A stretch of DNA of 6,041 nt from Methanobrevibacter sp. Lineage in GTDB: Archaea; Methanobacteriota; Methanobacteria; Methanobacteriales; Methanobacteriaceae. A model generated the notes under the pieces. The model worked only from the letters and a program-made list of their open reading frames with translations, was not told the origin of the DNA and ran no database searches. Positions 1 to 5,920 of this stretch are shown here, piece by piece (the first letter of the stretch is position 1; every line of letters begins with the position of its first letter). Both the position numbers and the translations under genes were made by a program. Location: the NCBI GenBank assembly GCA_016838945.1, contig JADLKP010000143.1, forward strand, positions 1 through 6,041, given 5' to 3'.

Positions 1-172
1 ATATAATTAAAAACAGTGCAAAAATAGATCATAAAAAAATAGAAAGTAAAAAATAAGAATATATGGAAAAAATCCCATTTTTTTTAAAAAAAAAAGTAAA
101 TAAAATATAAAAAAATATAAAAAAAAGTAAAAAAAGAGATAGGAAAAATCCTATCAATATAACATCTATCGC
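1..172. other. Non-coding AT-rich flank downstream of nifB
   Basis: Almost entirely A and T, with no open reading frame. Besides the nifB terminator it contains a T8A10 block (78-95), able to fold back on either strand, and a 13-base GAAAAAATCCCAT (66-78) that also occurs at 5990-6002 in the mmp3 promoter region. I see no RNA gene here. Confidence 0.6.
86..155 (-). terminator. Hairpin plus T tracts ending the nifB transcript
   Basis: Read on the minus strand, 17 bases after the nifB stop, a perfect 7-bp stem GATAGGA/TCCTATC (plus-strand arms 138-144 and 149-155, 4-base loop) is followed by T runs of 7 (135-129), 8 (126-119), 7 (115-109) and 10 (95-86). Oligo-T tracts are the usual termination signal in archaea, and several in a row fit a strong terminator. 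The hairpin itself may protect the 3' end rather than cause termination. Confidence 0.7.
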
Positions 173-1063
173 TTAAAAGTGAGACTGAGGAGCGTTTCCT
201 ATGTGATGGTCTTCGTGTTTCTTGCCAGGAATTCCATAAGCATCTGCCCTACATTGGGTACATGCTCTGAATACTGGAAGATACTCTTCCACATCACTAC
301 GTGCCTTTTCAATCTCTCCGCATCCAGGTCTCGGATAATCAGCCATCTTATTCAATGGAATAAGCGGTAAAACATTCACCAAGTCTGCACCGCATTCCTT
401 AACGGTTTCAGCGATTTCCACAATATGCTCATCATTCAATCCTGGGATGAGAACAATGTTGACCTTTACAACTACACCAAGGTCTGTAATTTTCTTGATT
501 CCTTCAAGTTGGTTTTTGGATAAAATTTCAGCTGCTTCAAGTCCTTTGTAAACATTCCCTTCATAGACAATGAATCCGTTGATGTCCTTTAAGATTTCAG
601 GATCAACTGCATTAACTGTTACAGTAACGGTATTTACACCAAGTTCTGCAATTCTTTCTGCATATTTTGGAAGCAAAAGACCATTTGTACTCATGCATTT
701 GATTAAATCAGGCTTTACCTCATTGATTTTTTCAAAGAACTCAAATGTAGCTTCATTAGCCAATGAATCTCCAGGACCTGCAACACCAACAACAGTGATT
801 GCACTGTCTTTAGTTACATCCAATACATGTTCCACTGCAGCATCTGCATCCATGATTGAACCTGCAACACCAGGCCTGTCCTCTTCAGTATTAATTGATC
901 TTATACAGAAATTACACCCAATATTACATTTAGGAGCAATTGGTACGTGAACTCTTCCTACCTTATCATGCAATTTTTCATTATAGCATGGATGCACTTT
1001 TGTAATGTGTGCAAATTTTGCACCTTTATGACTTCCTCCACAAGTTAAATCTTTTTTAGTCAT
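173..1063 (-). CDS. nifB: NifB, radical SAM cofactor-maturase (short archaeal form)
   Basis: NifB is a radical SAM enzyme that fuses two [4Fe-4S] clusters and inserts a carbide and a sulfur, giving the [8Fe-9S-C] NifB-co (L-cluster). At 296 residues this is the stand-alone archaeal form without a C-terminal NifX-like domain. Visible motifs are HPCY (24-27), the radical SAM motif CNIGCNFC (Cys46, 50, 53), RPGV (63-66), AGPGD (95-99), CMSTNG (123-128), VNIVLIPGLND (201-211) and CTQCRADA (268-275). Family knowledge assigns SAM-cluster binding to the three-cysteine motif and K-cluster binding to the conserved His24, other cysteines and the C-terminal CxxC. No cysteine lies between 53 and 123, where the family usually has one shortly before RPGV. 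The ATG at 1063 has GAGGT at 1074-1070, 6 bases upstream. No nifH, D, K, E or N is visible; the neighbours are MCR-activation genes, so a role in making clusters for MCR activation is inferred. The NifB identity is near certain. Confidence 0.95.
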   Translation of the reverse strand: MTKKDLTCGGSHKGAKFAHITKVHPCYNEKLHDKVGRVHVPIAPKCNIGCNFCIRSINTEEDRPGVAGSIMDADAAVEHVLDVTKDSAITVVGVAGPGDSLANEATFEFFEKINEVKPDLIKCMSTNGLLLPKYAERIAELGVNTVTVTVNAVDPEILKDINGFIVYEGNVYKGLEAAEILSKNQLEGIKKITDLGVVVKVNIVLIPGLNDEHIVEIAETVKECGADLVNVLPLIPLNKMADYPRPGCGEIEKARSDVEEYLPVFRACTQCRADAYGIPGKKHEDHHIGNAPQSHF

Positions 1064-1184
1064 AGTATTACCTCAACACAATATATTAATTATTTAATCA
1101 GTTTAATTAACTTATTTTCTCCAATTTTAATTTTTAATCCCACTACAATATACTAATTTATTCGTTTACTATTAAACTTATAAC

Positions 1185-1201
1185 TATTGTTATTAACAAT
1201 A
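1185..1201. repeat. 17-bp inverted repeat next to the candidate nifB TATA box
   Basis: TATTGTT (1185-1191) and AACAATA (1195-1201) are perfect inverted copies separated by ATT. The element sits directly downstream of the candidate TATA box in the direction of nifB, a place where archaeal repressors often bind. In such AT-rich DNA a chance origin is possible. Confidence 0.35.
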
Positions 1202-1213
1202 TAATATTTAAAA
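1202..1213 (-). promoter_or_regulatory. Candidate TATA box for nifB
   Basis: The minus strand reads GTTTTAAATATTAT here, a reasonable archaeal TATA-like element, about 140 bases before the nifB start. That would give a leader of over 100 bases. Other AT-rich boxes closer to the gene (about 1144-1152 and 1080-1086) are also possible, so the exact promoter is uncertain. Confidence 0.35.
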
Positions 1214-1337
1214 CTTCCTATTTATTTCTAACATATACGAACAAACTATTGAAAATTACGAACCGTTTTAAAAAATCAATGAAAATTGGATAAAAAATTA
1301 AAACAACCTTAAAAATAATTAAAAAATAATAAATAAT

Positions 1338-1408
1338 AAGATTGAATCCTTTAAAAGACTTAAAAACACACATCCAATTTTAAATCTTAAAAAAAGATTG
1401 AATCCTTT
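1338..1408. repeat. 15-base direct repeat (AAGATTGAATCCTTT) after mmp17
   Basis: Two exact copies lie at 1338-1352 and 1394-1408, with start points 56 bases apart, both just downstream of the mmp17 stop. They include non-A/T bases (GATTGAATCC), so they are unlikely to be mere low complexity. Only two copies are present, and I see no CRISPR-like array. Confidence 0.7.
1383..1399 (-). terminator. Candidate terminator of the mmp cluster
   Basis: On the minus strand, about 25 bases after the mmp17 stop, there is a T7 run (1395-1389) flanked by AATCTT/AAGATT, able to form a 6-bp stem (1383-1388 with 1394-1399). Further T-rich tracts follow near 1366-1362 and 1326-1308. Oligo-T runs of this kind commonly end archaeal transcripts. 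Confidence 0.45.
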
Positions 1409-1421
1409 CTATAATTTGAAA

Positions 1422-1988
1422 TTAATCCCAATTTTTAGGAGTATTCAATTCTACAATATATCCTTCAGCCTTTTCAACCCATTCATCCTTAATCAGTTCA
1501 TCGGTAGCTATAACAGAAACTATATCGCCACGGGAAATGTCCTTCATAATCTTGAATCCTTCCGGAACTATTCTGAATATTGCATCATAGATTCTTCTCT
1601 TAAGGTTCTCATGAGGGTCATCCACAACCAAATCAGACACTTCATGCTCTCCTTTCATGTGAATGACATATCTGCTTGGCTGATGAACATTTTCCCTACC
1701 ATTGGTATTCCAAAGGGTTCTTAGAATATTTGGAAGATAGTTTTCATCATCTATTAAAACAACAGTGGTGTCATTCTCTGCTTCATAGTTTACTTTAGCA
1801 ACTTCTTTTAAAGTAATATGCTGAGAGGTTTTTCTCATCTTAATTGCAATGATGAAGCAGACTTCATCCGGATTTACATAAGCGCGCATGTCATCTATGG
1901 AAGGTGGCAAGACCAAATCCTGCAAGATTTGCCTAATGATCATGTCGTAGACTTTTGCTCCTTCAGGGTCATTTGATTCAATATACAT
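1422..1988 (-). CDS. mmp17: Methanogenesis marker protein 17 (MCR activation complex subunit)
   Basis: This 188-residue protein matches the methanogen-restricted Mmp17 family by its opening (YIESNDPEGAKVYDMII, residues 2-18), the YVNPDEVCFIIAIK segment (37-50) and overall length. Mmp17 is reported to copurify with McrC, Mmp3 and Mmp7 in the complex that reduces the F430 nickel of methyl-coenzyme M reductase with ATP; its individual biochemical role is not settled. It is cytosolic: no signal peptide or membrane segment is visible. It has a single cysteine (Cys44), so it cannot supply all ligands of an iron-sulfur cluster alone. The ATG at 1988 is preceded by a weak AGAGTGA (1999-1993). The gene follows mmp15 after 85 bases, a wider gap than elsewhere in the cluster, and an AT-rich TATA-like box in that gap may give an extra promoter. 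It is probably the last gene of the mmp cluster before the spacer to nifB. Confidence 0.9.
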   Translation of the reverse strand: MYIESNDPEGAKVYDMIIRQILQDLVLPPSIDDMRAYVNPDEVCFIIAIKMRKTSQHITLKEVAKVNYEAENDTTVVLIDDENYLPNILRTLWNTNGRENVHQPSRYVIHMKGEHEVSDLVVDDPHENLKRRIYDAIFRIVPEGFKIMKDISRGDIVSVIATDELIKDEWVEKAEGYIVELNTPKNWD

Positions 1989-2043
1989 ATAATCACTCTA
2001 CTTAAAATAATAAATAAAAATGAAAGTGGGATAAAAATATTTG

Positions 2044-2056
2044 AAATATTTAAATC
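2044..2056 (-). promoter_or_regulatory. Possible internal TATA box before mmp17
   Basis: The minus strand reads GGATTTAAATATT in the 85-base mmp15-mmp17 gap, roughly 55-65 bases before the mmp17 start, a plausible distance for a promoter with a short leader. The gap is long compared with the others in the cluster, but AT-richness alone could produce this match. Confidence 0.25.
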
Positions 2057-2073
2057 CAATCAAAAATTATTTA

Positions 2074-3306
2074 TTAGTGTCTATTTCCCATACCAGATAC
2101 AAGCAATGCTGCACCTACAGCACCAATGTGTTGTGAGTATTCTGGCACGATTACTTCTATTCCACCTAAAGTTTCACTTACAGCTTCAACAAGTCCTGAA
2201 ATCAAACTGGTTCCACCTACTTGGATTAAAGGTTCACGAATGTCGATTTCCTGCAATTGCTGTTCATATACCTGTTCAGATACTGAGTGACATGCGGCAG
2301 CTGCCACATCTGCCTTAGATCCCCCAGCTGCAAGGGTGGTAACCAAGTCTTGAATACCGAATACGATACAGTAGGAGTTAAGCATAGCCTTTCGCCAATC
2401 ACCTTGAACTGCAAGCGGACCAAGCTCTGTGATGTCTACATCCAATCTACGGGAAGTCATGTCAAGGAATCTGCCAGATGCACCTGCACAGATACCTCCC
2501 ATGGTGAAGTTATCAGGAATACCATTGTTTACGGTAATTACCTTGTTGTCCATACCACCGATATCGAGTACTGTAGCTTCACCTTTTTGGCAATCAGCCA
2601 AGTATACTGCACCTTTTGCGTTTACAGACAATTCCTCTTGGATAAGCTCTGCTCCAAATTCCTGACCCATAGTGAATCTACCGTAACCGGTAGTTCCTAT
2701 ACCTTCAACGTCATCCCATTTGTAGCCAGTACCTTCAAATGCCTCTGCAGCTGCAGTTTGAGCAGATGCAATGATGTCTTTTGTGGAAGTCCAACCGGTT
2801 CCAATAACCTTGTTGTTTTCCATAAGGACCGCTTTTGTAGTTGTTGAACCTGAGTCAAGTCCAAGTGTAAGCCCTTCCTGCTTTTCACGAGCAAGAATGC
2901 TTCTACGGGTAACAGTGGTAGCCAATGCTTCCATACGGATGAACAATTCATCTGCTTTTGTCCTTTCAGTAAAGGAATATGTTACTACAGGAATACGAGT
3001 ATTGTTTTGAATGAAACGTCTTACTTCATTTCTAACAAGTGCCCCTTCAGCACATCTGAAACAGGTCGCAATGAATACGGCGTCAGGTTTGCATTTTCCT
3101 TCTACAATGGACATTGCTCTTGCAATCATAAGCTTTAAGCTTGAACTTTGAGCAGAGAAACCGAATTTCTCATAAGCTTCATTAATATAATCCAAATCAA
3201 TTTCAGGAAGAATAATTTCAGCTCCAAATTTTAAGGCTGCCTTTTCTATTTCCTTTTGGATACCACTATATTCGGTACCGCAGGAAACCAATGCAATCTG
3301 TACCAT
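2074..3306 (-). CDS. mmp15: Methanogenesis marker protein 15, BadF/HgdC-type activase-like ATPase
   Basis: A 410-residue protein with two parts. Residues about 145-410 form an ASKHA ATPase like the activators of 2-hydroxyglutaryl-CoA dehydratase and benzoyl-CoA reductase: phosphate-1 loop LGLDSGSTTTKAV (148-160), phosphate-2 loop VLDIGG (246-251), GGICAGASGRFLD (270-282), VGGTSLISG (363-371) and VPEYSQHIGAVGAAL (387-401). Cys273 and Cys313 sit where HgdC-type activators hold the [4Fe-4S] cluster shared by a dimer. Residues 1-140 carry Cys9, Cys72 and a CFRC motif (82-85) and end in a segment (IPVVTY to RMEAL, 105-127) resembling the end of HgdB-type dehydratase subunits. An ATP-driven low-potential electron donor in MCR activation is inferred; the family has no proven function. 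I choose the ATG at 3306, not the one at 3339, because GGAGG at 3319-3315 lies 8 bases upstream and the product then opens with the expected MVQIALVSCG. It starts two bases beyond the mmp5 stop (one base between), so translational coupling is likely. Confidence 0.92.
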   Translation of the reverse strand: MVQIALVSCGTEYSGIQKEIEKAALKFGAEIILPEIDLDYINEAYEKFGFSAQSSSLKLMIARAMSIVEGKCKPDAVFIATCFRCAEGALVRNEVRRFIQNNTRIPVVTYSFTERTKADELFIRMEALATTVTRRSILAREKQEGLTLGLDSGSTTTKAVLMENNKVIGTGWTSTKDIIASAQTAAAEAFEGTGYKWDDVEGIGTTGYGRFTMGQEFGAELIQEELSVNAKGAVYLADCQKGEATVLDIGGMDNKVITVNNGIPDNFTMGGICAGASGRFLDMTSRRLDVDITELGPLAVQGDWRKAMLNSYCIVFGIQDLVTTLAAGGSKADVAAAACHSVSEQVYEQQLQEIDIREPLIQVGGTSLISGLVEAVSETLGGIEVIVPEYSQHIGAVGAALLVSGMGNRH

Positions 3307-3307
3307 A

Positions 3308-3814
3308 TCATTTTCCTCCTTTATTTGCAATTGGTTCACCTAAAACATCACTGTCTCCTTCTAAGTCTCCTCCTCCACCAGGCAAGGAATCTAAGAAGTC
3401 CATGATTTGATTTACCATAAGTCTTGTTCCATCCTCATCATCAGGGTAAACCACTTCCAAGACAGGTATGTCTTTTTTACGTAAACAGAAAATTGATAAT
3501 TCATTTGTTCTTGCACATCCTACACAACCAAAACCAAATGGAGCGCCATCAACAATTATTGCTGCTTCTGCCGCATCTATGAGAGGTCCAATAATGGACA
3601 TTCTTCCTCTGACCCCTGAAGGCACTTCAATAGCTGCGTATTTTAATCCGTTAATTGGATCTTCTTCTGTAATGTTCATTGGAGGAGAATCAATCTCCGG
3701 GTCTTTGATCTTTTGTCTTATTTGCTTTTGAAGAGCTAAAGGAGTGTGACCTTTCCTCTCAATCAAGTCAGCTAAAATCAATGAATTTGGGGGATAAATA
3801 GCTACTTTTACCAT
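3308..3814 (-). CDS. mmp5: Methanogenesis marker protein 5
   Basis: A 168-residue protein of the methanogen-restricted Mmp5 family, recognised by its opening MVKVAIYPPNSLILADLIER (1-20), VPSGVRGRMSIIGPLIDAAE (64-83) and the cysteine motif FGFGCVGCARTNEL (93-106). Cys97 and Cys100 form a CxxC, with Cys110 nearby, a pattern that could bind metal or be redox active; this is inference, and no biochemical function is known to me. The C-terminal 25 residues hold a PGGGGD stretch (145-150) followed by acidic residues and look flexible. The ATG at 3814 has GAGG at 3826-3823, 8 bases upstream. Its final codons (KGGK) contain the ribosome binding site of mmp15. A 67-base gap with a strong inverted repeat separates it from mmp6. 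Its neighbours suggest a role in MCR activation or maturation, but membership in the purified complex is not something I can assert. Confidence 0.92.
   Translation of the reverse strand: MVKVAIYPPNSLILADLIERKGHTPLALQKQIRQKIKDPEIDSPPMNITEEDPINGLKYAAIEVPSGVRGRMSIIGPLIDAAEAAIIVDGAPFGFGCVGCARTNELSIFCLRKKDIPVLEVVYPDDEDGTRLMVNQIMDFLDSLPGGGGDLEGDSDVLGEPIANKGGK
3315..3319 (-). promoter_or_regulatory. Ribosome binding site of mmp15 inside the mmp5 tail
   Basis: The minus strand reads AAAGGAGGAAAATGATATGG: GGAGG within the codons for the last residues of Mmp5, then the mmp5 stop TGA, then ATG of mmp15 8 bases from the GGAGG. This fixes the mmp15 start at 3306. Confidence 0.8.
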
Positions 3815-3838
3815 AATACCATCCTCTTAATATAATCA

Positions 3839-3880
3839 AAGAAAACTTTTTGCAAACAAACCCATTTAAAAAGTTTTCTT
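3839..3880 (-). promoter_or_regulatory. Perfect 13-bp hairpin between mmp6 and mmp5
   Basis: AAGAAAACTTTTT (3839-3851) and AAAAAGTTTTCTT (3868-3880) are perfect inverted copies around a 16-base loop. On the minus-strand transcript the stem starts one base after the mmp6 stop and ends before the mmp5 ribosome binding site. It could be a partial terminator, an RNA-processing site or a 3'-end stabiliser that sets the ratio of Mmp3/Mmp6 to the downstream products. The function is inferred; the structure is plain in the sequence. Confidence 0.65.
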
Positions 3881-3881
3881 A

Positions 3882-4361
3882 TTATTTATCATCCTCTTTT
3901 TTATTTTCTTCTTCTTCTAAAATCTCTTTGAAGTAATCAACAGAAACAGGTTCCTTTTTTTCTATTTCCACTTCTCTTGGGTTCTTTAAAGCTTCTCCAA
4001 CATAATCGAGAATCTTAAATTCCTTCTCCATTTGATGGAAACCTTCCCTTGGCCCATATCTGTGACCTCTGCATCTTCTTGGGTCACCTGGAGCAAAACC
4101 TCTTTCCTTTGTAAAAATTCCATAAGGGTCTAATTTACGGAGTTCGCGAATAGCTTCTCTAACATATTCATCTTTTCCACTAATCATAGCCCCATAACAA
4201 GTCCATTTGATTGTGATAGGCAAATTCAACATATGAAGGAAGTTCACTACCTCACTTTCACTTACATTTGCCTTTGAACTTAAAATGATCATCCTTGTTG
4301 AAACTTCTGGATCCATATCCTCTTTACCTAAATCTGGAGTTATACATAAATTTGCAGGCAT
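3882..4361 (-). CDS. mmp6: Methanogenesis marker protein 6
   Basis: A 159-residue protein of the Mmp6 family, identified by SESEVVNFLHMLNLPITIK (34-52), TCYGAMISGKDEYV (54-67) and the signature FAPGDPRRCRGHRYGP (89-104) followed by GFHQMEKEF (107-115). The cysteines are Cys6, Cys55 and Cys97. The last 30 residues are a low-complexity Glu/Lys tail, probably disordered. The family is confined to methanogens and relatives; no biochemical role is established, and a part in MCR activation is inferred from the operon. Two in-frame starts compete: an ATG at 4367 overlapping the mmp3 stop (ATGA) and the ATG at 4361. I choose 4361 because GGAGG at 4373-4369 lies 7 bases from it but only 1 base from 4367, too close to work well. 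With 4367 the protein is 161 residues. A hairpin begins just after its stop. Confidence 0.92.
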   Translation of the reverse strand: MPANLCITPDLGKEDMDPEVSTRMIILSSKANVSESEVVNFLHMLNLPITIKWTCYGAMISGKDEYVREAIRELRKLDPYGIFTKERGFAPGDPRRCRGHRYGPREGFHQMEKEFKILDYVGEALKNPREVEIEKKEPVSVDYFKEILEEEENKKEDDK

Positions 4362-4363
4362 AA

Positions 4364-5920
4364 TCATTCCTCCTCATCATCATAAACTTCGTGAATATAA
4401 AGAGTGCTTCCATCTTTAAGCTTGTTCAAGCCCCCAATGTTTCCAACAACTTCACCAACAACATTTGTAGCAGAGAACGGTTCACCAGTAGGCCCAAAGT
4501 CAGTAGTGTCAATGGTTCTTATACCTACAAGTCCCACATTCTTCTTGGACATGTTGGTTACACCTATCTCACCTGCTTTCATAAGGTCAGTCGGATTGTT
4601 TTCAGGAATGAGTCCCTTGGATTCATCGCCATCACCATTGAACATGAACATGTTCATGTCAGGCACTGCAAAATAAACCTTCAATGTTCCAACTGGCTTT
4701 TCTGCAAGACCTGTAATCTTTTCCAAGTACCATCTGGTTCTTGGAGCCTTATCAGTCAATTTGACTTTCAAGAGCTCATCGCTTGCAAGACCAAATGTGG
4801 TTACTTCTCCAGCTTCGATGATTCCGACAGTGCTTTCAGGCTCTTGAGTTACGACAATTGCATCATCATCCTCATCTCCTGTTCTTATATGCTTGATGCC
4901 TAATGATGCAAGTTTTTCTTCCGCATCTTTTTGAGTCATCATCATAAGCATGATTCTGTCAGGACTGCTTCTAACGGTAATGAAATCTCCCTCTTTAGCT
5001 ATGTCAAACAATTCCATACCCTGCTTGACAGTAGCTAAATTAGTATGAGTTTCAGCTCTTACTCTGTCTTCTCTATAAATATAAACTCTACCTTTACCGA
5101 CTCCATCGTTTCTTAGGGCAACTGTTCCTCTTTTACGTTCTGTAATTTCTTCCTTCTCTTTAGTCAAACCAGTCAATTCATAGAATCCTACAAATGAGTT
5201 GGATTCAAAGCTGACTTCAATCTTATCATTTCTAATGAGTGAGAATAAGTGTTCGACTGATTTAGGGGAATTGAAGTTAGGTTCGAAAAGAACATAGGTG
5301 AACAATTGATTTCCTTCCTCCAAGACTTCATCCAAGTTTGAACCACCAGTACTCTCTCTAACGGTACTACGCTCAATTACAGGTTCAATGGCTAGGATTT
5401 CATCTTCATCAGTTAATGAGAATAATGTTCTTCTTCCACCTATAACCCTTGCAAAGACTCCACGATCACTGTATTTTGGAACACCATAAACATTTTTGTG
5501 ATCATCCTTGACAAAAATTACGTGAGTAGCATCATTTGAAAATCCGGATAAGCTAATCAGTACCTCATTGTCGAAATATGCAAATTCATCATGTGAAGGT
5601 TCAAAATTAGAACTTACAGGACCTATAGCCACTTCATTAGATGTTTCCCAACGAACATTATTAGAGATAAACTGAGAATAGTTTTCCTTGAAGAAATCAG
5701 TTAAAGGTTTTGATTTTTCAGAAACTTCCAATTCAATGAGAATACTTCCTTTAGGTGTTTTGATCTTATATTTGAGAATGTTACTTTGTATTTCACTTTC
5801 TCCCTTGATAAGACAAACGATACTGCCTTTCTTGTAAGGAGCATTTGAAATCTCAATTGCATCCTTGATGGTAGAACCTTCAGGAATATCCACATCTTCT
5901 CCATTAATTTTAATTAGCAT
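4364..5920 (-). CDS. mmp3: Methanogenesis marker protein 3 (UPF0288, cyclophilin-like; MCR activation complex)
   Basis: A 518-residue protein of the Mmp3/UPF0288 family, found in methanogens and annotated as a predicted cyclophilin-type peptidyl-prolyl isomerase relative. Mmp3 is reported in the ATP-dependent MCR activation complex with McrC, Mmp7 and Mmp17. Residues 1-65 open with MLIKINGEDVDIPEGSTIKD (1-20), a ubiquitin-like (ThiS/MoaD-type) beta-grasp pattern. The C-terminal part (about 405-515) holds a cyclophilin-like stretch including DMNMFMFNGDGDE (421-433), VGLVGIR (462-468) and FGPTGEPFSATNVVGEVVG (475-493). The middle (about 95-400) is beta-rich and conserved-looking but I cannot assign its fold. 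There is a single cysteine, Cys36, so any metallocluster it contacts must use other ligands or partner subunits. The ATG at 5920 has GAGG 7 bases upstream. It is the first gene of the cluster in the window, with a TATA-like box near 6003-6012. Its last codons (DDEEE, GAGGAGGAA) form the mmp6 ribosome binding site. Confidence 0.93.
   Translation of the reverse strand: MLIKINGEDVDIPEGSTIKDAIEISNAPYKKGSIVCLIKGESEIQSNILKYKIKTPKGSILIELEVSEKSKPLTDFFKENYSQFISNNVRWETSNEVAIGPVSSNFEPSHDEFAYFDNEVLISLSGFSNDATHVIFVKDDHKNVYGVPKYSDRGVFARVIGGRRTLFSLTDEDEILAIEPVIERSTVRESTGGSNLDEVLEEGNQLFTYVLFEPNFNSPKSVEHLFSLIRNDKIEVSFESNSFVGFYELTGLTKEKEEITERKRGTVALRNDGVGKGRVYIYREDRVRAETHTNLATVKQGMELFDIAKEGDFITVRSSPDRIMLMMMTQKDAEEKLASLGIKHIRTGDEDDDAIVVTQEPESTVGIIEAGEVTTFGLASDELLKVKLTDKAPRTRWYLEKITGLAEKPVGTLKVYFAVPDMNMFMFNGDGDESKGLIPENNPTDLMKAGEIGVTNMSKKNVGLVGIRTIDTTDFGPTGEPFSATNVVGEVVGNIGGLNKLKDGSTLYIHEVYDDEEE
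4369..4373 (-). promoter_or_regulatory. Ribosome binding site of mmp6 inside the mmp3 tail
   Basis: The GAGGAGGAA codons for the last glutamates of Mmp3 double as a strong GGAGG site, 7 bases before the ATG at 4361. An earlier ATG at 4367 overlaps the mmp3 stop but is only 1 base from the site. This decides the mmp6 start. Confidence 0.75.

Larger units (their letters stand above)
1064..1421. other. 358-base spacer between mmp17 and nifB
   Basis: No gene is supported here. The half next to mmp17 (1308-1421) holds poly-A/T tracts, a small hairpin and a 15-base direct repeat, consistent with transcript termination. The half next to nifB (1064-1220) holds a TATA-like box, a short inverted repeat and the nifB ribosome binding site. 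No GGAA-N6-TTCC site, the operator type of the methanogen nitrogen repressor NrpR, is visible. Confidence 0.6.

Noticed and set aside
1..172. Small RNA gene or tRNA in the AT-rich left flank
   Set aside because: Beyond the 7-bp hairpin with T tracts, which fits a nifB terminator, I find no cloverleaf or other stable fold.
1338..1408. CRISPR remnant
   Set aside because: There are only two copies of a 15-base repeat, shorter than CRISPR repeats, no further units and no cas genes nearby.
1064..1421. Nitrogen-repressor (NrpR) operator upstream of nifB
   Set aside because: A scan for GGAA-N6-TTCC found none; the one TTCC in the spacer has no matching half-site.
1398..1724. 108-codon plus-strand open frame opposite mmp17
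   Set aside because: It mostly overlaps mmp17 in antisense, has no convincing ribosome binding site and resembles no protein I know.
2287..2847. 186-codon plus-strand open frame opposite mmp15
   Set aside because: It is a shadow of mmp15 on the other strand: it lies wholly inside a well-recognised family gene and its translation is Cys/Ser-rich without any family pattern.
2074..3339. Longer mmp15 starting at 3339
   Set aside because: It would add 11 residues overlapping the mmp5 end, has no good ribosome binding site, and the family opening MVQIALVSCG begins at the ATG at 3306.
4391..4903. 170-codon plus-strand open frame opposite mmp3
   Set aside because: It is fully antisense to the strongly recognised mmp3, with no family features in the translation.
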